A DNA stretch of 45,527 bases. Origin: Bacteroidales bacterium (GTDB taxonomy: Bacteria > Bacteroidota > Bacteroidia > Bacteroidales > VadinHA17). A program made the translations under genes and the position numbers. The notes below the pieces were generated by a model, which worked only from the letters and a program-made list of their open reading frames with translations, ran no database searches and was not told the DNA's origin. The stretch is taken from NCBI GenBank assembly GCA_027028505.1, contig JALVJE010000015.1, forward strand, positions 1 through 45,527. Direction: 5' to 3'. Positions 38,333 through 45,527 of the stretch are shown here, one piece after another. How positions within the stretch are numbered: the first letter of the stretch is position 1; the number at the start of each line of letters is the position of its first letter.

Positions 38333-39262
38333 ATGCTCACGGTAGAAAATATCAAAAAGTCCTTTGGCACTGTCCAGGCCCTGAAGGGGATCTCCTTTGA
38401 AGTGAACAAGGGAGAGATATTCGGGCTGCTGGGCCCCAACGGTGCCGGCAAGACCACGGCCCTCTCCATCCTCACCTCTCTGATCGATCCGGACTCCGGT
38501 TCCGTTTTTTATGACGGAGAGAATATCTTTTCACATCCCGCCTGGTGGCGTAAGAAAATAGGCGTGGTGCCCCAGGAGATCGCCTTCTATGAAGAGTTGA
38601 CTGCCCGCGACAATCTTCTGCTGTGGGGGGCCCTTTACGGACTAAGCGACAAAGAAGCCAGGGAACGGGCCGGATACTTGCTGCAGCTCATGGGACTGGG
38701 TTCAAAGGAAAAGGCAAAAGTATCCGAGTTCTCCGGCGGGATGAAAAGGAGACTGAACATTGCGCTGGGGATCGTGCACAAACCCGAAGTGTTGTTCCTG
38801 GACGAGCCGACGGTAGGCATCGACGTGCAGGCAAGGGTAAACATCCGGGAACTGCTCAGGAATTTTATCCATGAGGAGATGGCAATTATCTACACCACCC
38901 ATCAACTTGAAGAGGCTGAAGAGCTGTGCGACAGGCTAGCCATCATGGACGAGGGAGAGATACGGGCACAGGGAACGTTGAAAGAGCTGATCGCACAACT
39001 GGGCGAAGAAACGGAAGTGGAATTCACCGGCGACTTTGAGGAAGAAACCGTCAGATCACTGGAATTCGGTACGACAAATGTGAGGCTCAGCCGGTTCTCC
39101 GGGGACAGCATCCTGCTGGAGGTGAAAGAGGAGGAGATCATCCCGGATATCGTGGAATTGTTCATGAAGAACGATGTCACCATCAACACCATGGACATAA
39201 AAAGGCCCAACCTGGAGACCCTGTTCCTCAAACTGACCGGAAAAAACCTGCGGGAAGGATGA
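38333..39262 (+). CDS. ABC transporter ATP-binding protein (ABC-2 exporter)
   Basis: LGPNGAGKTT, VSEFSGGMKRRLNIA, VLFLDEPTVGID. Confidence 0.95.
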   Translation: MLTVENIKKSFGTVQALKGISFEVNKGEIFGLLGPNGAGKTTALSILTSLIDPDSGSVFYDGENIFSHPAWWRKKIGVVPQEIAFYEELTARDNLLLWGALYGLSDKEARERAGYLLQLMGLGSKEKAKVSEFSGGMKRRLNIALGIVHKPEVLFLDEPTVGIDVQARVNIRELLRNFIHEEMAIIYTTHQLEEAEELCDRLAIMDEGEIRAQGTLKELIAQLGEETEVEFTGDFEEETVRSLEFGTTNVRLSRFSGDSILLEVKEEEIIPDIVELFMKNDVTINTMDIKRPNLETLFLKLTGKNLREG

Positions 39263-40497
39263 GAAAGATCGTAAGACTGGCCATTTCCGATTACAAAAGA
39301 AGGTGGAACAAGCCGGTGCTGATCCTGCTGTACATATTTACACCGGTTGTCCTCTCGCTCATTATGTGGCTGGCATTCGGCGGTGCCGGTAAAAACCACG
39401 ACTTCGCCCCGTTGAGGATAGCCGTGGTCAACAAAGACAAGGACGGTCTCCTGTCCGAATTCATGGTAAACGCCCTGAACAACGAAAAGACAAAAAAACA
39501 TATCAAAACTTTCATCGTCACGGAAGAAAAGGCCCGTGAGATGATCAACCACCGGAAAGTATCGGGGATCATCATCTTCCCGGAAGGATTCTCAAAAGAT
39601 ATCCTCAACGAGAAGAAAACAGAGATCACACTGATCAAGAACCCCACCGAGACGATCTATCCCCTGATCGCCGAGACCGGCCTGGACCTGGTGAAAGACG
39701 GCACCAACTATTTCCTGGCCATTTTCCACGATGAGATCGGAGTGATCCGGCAGGCGGTGGAAAAAGATGAAAAGATCAACAGTGTCACTCTAACCTCGAT
39801 GTATAACAACATAGGCGACAAGATCACCCGCCTCACTCCGCTCTTTACAGATAAGAAGATCGTCGTGGAAGATATCAAAAAGAAAAAAAAAGGAACATCC
39901 CTGGCCATCTATTTCTTTGCGGGGATGTCTTTCTTCTTTATGTTCTTCATCTCCAATGCCATCCTTCTTGACATGGTAAAGGAAAGGAATAAGTTCATCA
40001 TCAAAAGGCTCTTCCTCTCGGAGCTGAAGAAAAAGGAGTACTATTTCGCCCGGCTGGTCAGTACGGTAGTTTTCATCTTTACGATCGAGCTGGTGCTGGC
40101 TGTCACGGGCCGGCTGCTTTTCGGGATAAAGGTGGATTCGCTGTTCTGGCTCTTTGCCGCTCTGGTCATCTCTGCCCTGCTTCTGTCCCTTTGCTCTGCC
40201 TTTATCATGGGCATATCCCGCAATGAAAAACAGGCTCACAACTACGGGATGATCTTCGTTTTCCTTTTTGCCATACTGGGAGGCTCGCTGATCCCGGTGA
40301 GTGCTCTGCCCGCAGCTGTCAGGGGACTGTCGGTAATATCACCGCTGTACTACATGACCGAATCCATGATCTCCCTGTCCACACATGATATGGACAGGTT
40401 TTTTCAGGTTCTGAAGATCGCCACGATCATCGCAGCAGGATTGTTTGTTATTTCCTGGTTTCTGAATATCAAAAAACTGAAAAAGATCGTAAGATGA
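39259..40497 (+). CDS. ABC-2 type permease
   Basis: ATGA overlap with ATPase gene; N-terminal TM, large loop, about 5 C-terminal TMs. Confidence 0.88.
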   Translation: MRKIVRLAISDYKRRWNKPVLILLYIFTPVVLSLIMWLAFGGAGKNHDFAPLRIAVVNKDKDGLLSEFMVNALNNEKTKKHIKTFIVTEEKAREMINHRKVSGIIIFPEGFSKDILNEKKTEITLIKNPTETIYPLIAETGLDLVKDGTNYFLAIFHDEIGVIRQAVEKDEKINSVTLTSMYNNIGDKITRLTPLFTDKKIVVEDIKKKKKGTSLAIYFFAGMSFFFMFFISNAILLDMVKERNKFIIKRLFLSELKKKEYYFARLVSTVVFIFTIELVLAVTGRLLFGIKVDSLFWLFAALVISALLLSLCSAFIMGISRNEKQAHNYGMIFVFLFAILGGSLIPVSALPAAVRGLSVISPLYYMTESMISLSTHDMDRFFQVLKIATIIAAGLFVISWFLNIKKLKKIVR

Positions 40498-41588
40498 AAG
40501 GGATCCTGAAATTTGCCTTTACGGAACTGAAACTCATCCTGCGGGAGCGGTCTTTTTATTTCTGGGCCATAGTCCTGCCCGTCGCCTTTGTTTACATCTT
40601 CTCGGGCCTCGGCAACGGGAACACAGTAAAGTCAACCGGTCCGGAGGTTCTTATTGTCAACCGTGACACCGGGTCCTGTTCGACCGCACTGATAGCGCAC
40701 CTGCGAAAAGAGCACGTGACCCTTGCCTTCGACACTTCGCGGGAAAAGGTCCAAAGAGAATTCATCATCCCTCCTGATTTTACGGAAAAAGTAAGGGATA
40801 AGGAAAAGGCGACCCTGCAATTCAGGATCGGCGGTGCTACGCTGGATGAGGCGGCCGTCCAGGTAAAAGTCTCCCTTTACAGGGCCATCTACAAGTATCT
40901 GATCAACAAATACACCGGCATTGAGGATCCCCGGGAAGTCCTGACCATCCACACTACGTGGGCCGGCCGTGAGAGCTATATCCCCTCGGGAGTGATCCAT
41001 CAGATGCCGGCGACGATCCTGACCTTTCTCCTTTTCAACCTGTTGATCTTCGGAGGCACCAATCTCACCAAACTGCGGGACCGGGGCATGCTAAAACGCT
41101 TCGCGACAACGCCTGCCGGTAAAAAAGGACTTTGGGCCGGCCTTTTCCTGACCAACATGCTGGTGGCTTTGCTGGTCATCGTCATCATCATGGTCAGCTC
41201 GATCCTGCTTTTCTCCGCCTCTTTCGGGCTCGTTCCCCTGCTTTACCTGATCCTTCTTTTACTTGTTTTTGCAACTTTTGTGGCATCCCTGAGCATCTAT
41301 ATGGGATCGGTTTTGAAAAAGCCGGAAGCCGTAACCGGCGTTTCCGTACTGGTAGCCAATGTGCTGGCCGCTCTGGGAGGCACCTGGTGGCCTGTCGAGA
41401 TCGTACCGGATTTCATGAAAAAGATCGCCATGCTCCTGCCCACCGGCTGGGCCATGGCTGCCAGTGACAAGCTGCTTTTTTATAAATTCCCTTTCTCCTC
41501 CATCCTGCTGCACCTGATCGTCCTGACGGGTTTCACCCTGATCTTTGCCTTCCTCTCCATCCGGTATTTCAGGATCGAAAAAGTATGA
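40494..41588 (+). CDS. ABC-2 type permease
   Basis: ATGA overlap; ABC-2 membrane topology (FGGTNLTKLRDRGMLKRFATTPAG). Confidence 0.88.
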   Translation: MKGILKFAFTELKLILRERSFYFWAIVLPVAFVYIFSGLGNGNTVKSTGPEVLIVNRDTGSCSTALIAHLRKEHVTLAFDTSREKVQREFIIPPDFTEKVRDKEKATLQFRIGGATLDEAAVQVKVSLYRAIYKYLINKYTGIEDPREVLTIHTTWAGRESYIPSGVIHQMPATILTFLLFNLLIFGGTNLTKLRDRGMLKRFATTPAGKKGLWAGLFLTNMLVALLVIVIIMVSSILLFSASFGLVPLLYLILLLLVFATFVASLSIYMGSVLKKPEAVTGVSVLVANVLAALGGTWWPVEIVPDFMKKIAMLLPTGWAMAASDKLLFYKFPFSSILLHLIVLTGFTLIFAFLSIRYFRIEKV

Positions 41589-41678
41589 TGCTCCCGTCAT
41601 GAGGAATGCGGAGGGACGATCGTTCTTTTGCCCCGGGGGTAATGACAAAAAAAGGAGGATAAAAATTATGGACACCTG

Positions 41679-41710
41679 TTGCCGGGAATAAAAAAAATTG
41701 CTTATTTTTG
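41679..41710 (+). promoter_or_regulatory. Promoter of tRNA-Asp
   Basis: TTGC (41679-41682) - 20 nt - TATTTTTG (41703-41710). Confidence 0.6.
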
Positions 41711-41723
41711 CCCACGCTAAAAA

Positions 41724-41797
41724 GGTCACGTAGTTCAGTTGGTTAGAATGCCGGCCTGTCACGCCGGAGGTCGCGAGTTCGAGTCTCGTCGTGACCG
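41724..41797 (+). tRNA. tRNA-Asp (anticodon GTC)
   Basis: GGTCACG/CGTGACC acceptor stem; anticodon loop CTGTCAC; TTCGAGT T-loop; no encoded CCA. Confidence 0.97.
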
Positions 41798-41809
41798 CCT
41801 CCAAAACAC

Positions 41810-41837
41810 AACCCGATGAGAGATCATCGGGTTTTTT
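41810..41837 (+). terminator. Intrinsic terminator after tRNA-Asp
   Basis: AACCCGATGA-gaga-TCATCGGGTT + TTTT. Confidence 0.9.
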
Positions 41838-41950
41838 GTTTTCCGGGCCTCGTCGGAAATTTCTTTTCGTAAGAGGACTGGAAAACAAAAATAAAGGACC
41901 GGTAAGCCGGTCCTGGTTGTGTTCTGGAGGCAATGGCACCCTCCTGAGTC

Positions 41951-41992
41951 CGCGAGTTCCGGCTTGCCGGAACGAGCAATCTCGTCGTGACC
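41951..41992 (+). other. Remnant resembling the 3' end of tRNA-Asp, interrupted by a hairpin
   Basis: cgcgagttc [cggcttgccggaacgagcaa] tctcgtcgtgacc versus tRNA cgcgagttcgagtctcgtcgtgacc. Confidence 0.6.
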
Positions 41993-42008
41993 ACCCTCTC
42001 CTCTCCGG

Positions 42009-42668
42009 TCATTGCTCCCTACCGGTTGATTGTTTTTCACTCAGGAACTTACCCACCAGCATGGCGATGATCATGGTGAGATACAACTGGCCGCTCACGC
42101 TGAAAAGTATGGCCAGGGAACGTGCCAGGGGGCTGGCGGGAGATATGTCTCCATATCCCAACGTCGTAAGGGTCACAAAACTGAAATAAATGAAATCCGG
42201 CATCCCCGACAGGCCTTCTGCAGGCGCATGGTAGGCATGGGGATTGAAGGCATATACCGACCTGAACAGCAAAGAAGCTGCGATCCCCAGCAAAAGATAG
42301 ATGTTTACGGCTTCCACAAACTCCAGCAGCCGCACCTTATTGCTGTTGGCAATACGCAGGACCAGAAGAAAAATGACCACAAAAAAGAACAGGGTCGCCA
42401 GCAGGCCGGTGATCTTGGTAAAAACAGGTAATCCGAAGAAAGCCCCTATCCATGTCAGAAGGACCAACAGCGTCGGTATGGAGAACGAGAAACGACTCTC
42501 CTCACGTATGGTAAGAAAAGAGAAAAAGTAAATGAAAGAGATCACCAAACCGTAAACAAGATCTATTTTGTCTACCCCCCCAAAAAGACCGATCACAAAG
42601 ATGTAAACAAAACCAAGCAAAAAAAGGATGATATTATATCTTGCTCTTTTCCCAAAATGAGAGATCAT
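42009..42668 (-). CDS. Two-pore-helix-type K+ channel / ion channel protein
   Basis: Selectivity filter TLTTLGYGD with flanking TMs. Confidence 0.9.
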   Translation of the reverse strand: MISHFGKRARYNIILFLLGFVYIFVIGLFGGVDKIDLVYGLVISFIYFFSFLTIREESRFSFSIPTLLVLLTWIGAFFGLPVFTKITGLLATLFFFVVIFLLVLRIANSNKVRLLEFVEAVNIYLLLGIAASLLFRSVYAFNPHAYHAPAEGLSGMPDFIYFSFVTLTTLGYGDISPASPLARSLAILFSVSGQLYLTMIIAMLVGKFLSEKQSTGREQ

Positions 42669-42841
42669 GTCCGGATCCTTTTTGATTTATTTTAACAAAT
42701 GTAACAATTCCTCCTCAAATTATATGATCTCAACGATACAGACTACACACTATTTACACCCTGACACCGGATTCCCGGAAACAGTTTTTTCATATCTTTG
42801 TCATCCCAAAGTTACATATTAACACATTATGTTTTAACAGA

Positions 42842-43837
42842 ATGTCTAAGACCATGAAAAAACATCTACTTCTTGCAATCATACTGATCACCACAGGCAC
42901 TTTTTTTACGGAAAAAGCCCATGCCCAGGCTCAGATGGACAATGCCGGTTTTGAAGAATGGGACACGCTGGCCTACTATCCTGACCAGAACCCGCCTATC
43001 CTCATCGTGGAGCCCAAAAGATGGAGCTCTTTGAAATCAGCCGACCAGCTGGCGGATGCAGCCCCGAATGTCTGTTTTCTCTCTGAAGATGCTCATTCCG
43101 GCAATTACTCCGTCCATCTGGTAAACGTAATGAGCTTTACGGTAGCCAATGGTATGATGACCACGGGACGGGTACACGCCGAGATGGACAAGACCAAAGC
43201 CTATGCCTATACCATTCCGGACATCTGGGAATTTCACATGCGCCTCAGCGGCCGTCCCGACAGTATTGCCGGGTGGATCAAATACATTCCCAAGGACGGA
43301 GATAAGGCTTCTTTGAATTTTGACCTTCATCTCGGAACATACAGAAAACCTGCCCGGCAGGAGGATTCGGTTTATCTTGTCGGCTCTGCCGAATATATTG
43401 TTGAAGAAGAAGTACCGGAATGGACGCGATTCAGTGTTCCTTTCACCTATTTCAAGGCAGATACTCTTCCTGAATATGTTCTGGCCGTGGTTTCCTCCGG
43501 CAACGGCTTCGACGCCCAGGCAGGCAGTGAGATGTGGGTGGATGATCTGGTCATGATCTACAATGACGGCAATACCACATCCGTAAAAAAACATCCGGTC
43601 TCCGACGGGAAGCTGACGAGCTGGTATGCCCGGGGTATACTGAACATAGAGCTGAAGAAAAACAGTAACAAAACCTATCATCTGTCCGTCATGGATATAA
43701 TGGGAAGAACGGTTTATACGGGGCTTTTACCGGCCAATGAAAGGAAACAGCTCCTGTTGGACCAGGCAGAGGGGATCTATATTGTCAGGGTCAGTGATGA
43801 GACGGAGTCCTTTACCAAAAAAGTTTTTATCAGATAA
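42842..43837 (+). CDS. Secreted protein with T9SS type A sorting tail (PCMD-like)
   Basis: Signal peptide, C-terminal SVMDIMGRTVYTG...GIYIVRVSDETESFTKKVFIR; TATCTTTG -7-like element at 42793. Confidence 0.82.
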   Translation: MSKTMKKHLLLAIILITTGTFFTEKAHAQAQMDNAGFEEWDTLAYYPDQNPPILIVEPKRWSSLKSADQLADAAPNVCFLSEDAHSGNYSVHLVNVMSFTVANGMMTTGRVHAEMDKTKAYAYTIPDIWEFHMRLSGRPDSIAGWIKYIPKDGDKASLNFDLHLGTYRKPARQEDSVYLVGSAEYIVEEEVPEWTRFSVPFTYFKADTLPEYVLAVVSSGNGFDAQAGSEMWVDDLVMIYNDGNTTSVKKHPVSDGKLTSWYARGILNIELKKNSNKTYHLSVMDIMGRTVYTGLLPANERKQLLLDQAEGIYIVRVSDETESFTKKVFIR

Positions 43838-43864
43838 AGATCCGGTTGTTGTAAATCTGAGATC

Positions 43865-45527
43865 ATGGTCCTGAGGGAAAAAATACACTGGGTGTGGGTC
43901 ATAGCAATGTTGTTGGGAAGTGTTTCCGTTTTTTCCCAGGAACAGGCAGGATATATTACCGGCCAGGTGACAGACAAGGAGACCCATGAGACCCTGCCGG
44001 GAGCCAACATCTACCTGAAACACAATATGGCCATCGGGACGGTGAGCGATTTCAACGGTCACTTCCTTCTGAAAGTCCCGGCAGACACTTTCACCGTGGT
44101 CTGTTCCTACACCGGTATGAAGACACAGGAAAAACATGTGATTGTTAAACCGGGACAGACGTTACTCATAGATTTTCCGATGGAGATCTTCAGCCATCAG
44201 TTCAAAGAGGTGGTTGTCAAGGCAGGCAAATTTGACAAGAAGCTGGAGGAACAGACGGTATCCATTGAGGTGATGAAAGCACGTATGATCGACGAGCGCA
44301 ACACCACCAACATCTCCACCGCTCTCGATCTGGTGCCGGGGGTCAACATCATTGACCAGCAGCCCCAGATACGGGGAGGCAGCGGCTTCACCTTCGGCGT
44401 GGGCAGCAAGGTGGCTGTTTTCGTAGATGATCTGCCGATCATCACGGGTGATAACGGTAAGCCCGACTGGTCGCTGATCCCCATCGAGAACATCAACCAG
44501 ATGGAGGTGGTGAAAGGAGCCGCCTCCGTGCTCTCGGGATCTTCGGCGATGAGCGGCGCCATTTATATTCATACACAATTCCCGGGACTAAAGCCTGAGA
44601 CCCGCATCAAAGCTTTTGGAAGCATGTACACGCCCCCGCGAGCGCCCGCAGCAAAATGGTGGAACGGTATCAACTGGTCGAGCGGCCTTACTTTCCAGCA
44701 TTCCCGCCAGTTCAACAAGAACCGCACCGACCTTGTGATCGGGGCCTTCCTGCAACGGGAAGGTAATTACATCGGAGCCCCCAAACCGGGGCCTCTCGTG
44801 GACGTAACCAATGACCTTACCGACAAGGATATGACCAATTACATGGGACGGTTCAACTTCAACCTGCGTCACCGCTCCCAGAAGGTCAACGGGCTGAACT
44901 ACGGTCTTAACGGCAATATCATGTATTCGGAAACGGCCCAACCCCTGGCCTGGCTGGATGATACCACCAATTTTTACCGGGCTTATCCGGATGCCATTAT
45001 CAAAGGATCACATCTCACATGGTATCTTGACCCGTTCATAAAATATGTTTCCGAGTTGGGTTTCAAGCACGAATTCATCAATCGGCTGATGGTCTCCAAC
45101 AACGATCTCATCAACAACCAGACCAACGATGTGTTCATGATGTTCAACCAGTACCAGTTTTCCAAGAGCTTTGCCAATCTGGGGCATCTGGATTTCATCG
45201 AAGGGATCTCCAGCAACTACACCCACAGCAGGGCCGATATGTACTCGGCCTCAGGGTCGCCGGAGAACTATGTATGGAACATGTCCCTATACACCGAACT
45301 GGAAAAGAATATCAACCATATCCTTACCCTCTCGGGAGGTGTACGGCTCGAACATTTTATTCTCAATGACAGTATCCGGGATATCAGGCCGGTGGCACGT
45401 GGCGGCATATCCATTAAACTGGGAAGAGAGACCTACCTGCGCACCTCCGTGGGACAGGGATACCGTTTCCCCACCATCACCGAGCGTTACATACGTACCA
45501 ATGCCGGCAGTATAGGCGTTTTTGACA
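43865..45527 (+). CDS. TonB-dependent receptor with carboxypeptidase-like N-terminal domain (truncated by window end)
   Basis: ITGQVTDKETHETLPGANIYLK, plug domain QIRGGSGFTFGVGSKVAVFVDDLP; open frame to window end (not in ORF track because no stop). Confidence 0.9.
   Translation, partial: MVLREKIHWVWVIAMLLGSVSVFSQEQAGYITGQVTDKETHETLPGANIYLKHNMAIGTVSDFNGHFLLKVPADTFTVVCSYTGMKTQEKHVIVKPGQTLLIDFPMEIFSHQFKEVVVKAGKFDKKLEEQTVSIEVMKARMIDERNTTNISTALDLVPGVNIIDQQPQIRGGSGFTFGVGSKVAVFVDDLPIITGDNGKPDWSLIPIENINQMEVVKGAASVLSGSSAMSGAIYIHTQFPGLKPETRIKAFGSMYTPPRAPAAKWWNGINWSSGLTFQHSRQFNKNRTDLVIGAFLQREGNYIGAPKPGPLVDVTNDLTDKDMTNYMGRFNFNLRHRSQKVNGLNYGLNGNIMYSETAQPLAWLDDTTNFYRAYPDAIIKGSHLTWYLDPFIKYVSELGFKHEFINRLMVSNNDLINNQTNDVFMMFNQYQFSKSFANLGHLDFIEGISSNYTHSRADMYSASGSPENYVWNMSLYTELEKNINHILTLSGGVRLEHFILNDSIRDIRPVARGGISIKLGRETYLRTSVGQGYRFPTITERYIRTNAGSIGVFD

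Noticed and set aside
38333-41588. Antibiotic-resistance exporter
   Set aside because: ABC-2 ATPase plus two permeases are generic; substrate cannot be inferred from sequence alone.

Overview
This window looks like a Bacteroidota chromosome segment (SusB-type GH97, T9SS sorting tail, TonB receptors, TTTG-N19-21-TAnnTTTG promoters). The left third (about 0.7-13.7 kb) holds scattered genes: TonB receptor, AAA/DUF4143 ATPase, OmpA-like protein, methyltransferase, Rieske protein, a cytochrome b fused to a 12-heme-motif cytochrome, a membrane-anchored glutamine amidotransferase and GH97. These are separated by very dense, structured, repeated intergenic DNA. The middle (16.3-34 kb) is one long branched-chain amino-acid/glutamate operon: ilvD-ilvB-ilvN-ilvC-leuA-leuC-leuD-cimA/leuA2-leuB-gltB-gltD. 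The right part has an RRM protein, a RecD/Pif1-like helicase, DUF3822, rsmD, an ABC-2 exporter, tRNA-Asp(GTC), a K+ channel, a T9SS-cargo protein and a truncated TonB receptor. Main findings: (1) a complete-looking transcription attenuator ahead of ilvD (promoter, 18-aa leader peptide with 10/18 I/L/V, mutually exclusive antiterminator and terminator); (2) an ecosystem of modular 'word arrays' and mobile palindromes, with filled/empty-site pairs pointing to precise insertion after GATG; (3) three adjacent two-hairpin elements with the same scaffold but different, internally complementary stems; (4) a 124-bp multi-hairpin repeat upstream of two genes in the same gene-relative orientation, 15.7 kb apart; (5) the cytochrome b-multiheme fusion. 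All calls come from reading the sequence; no searches were run.
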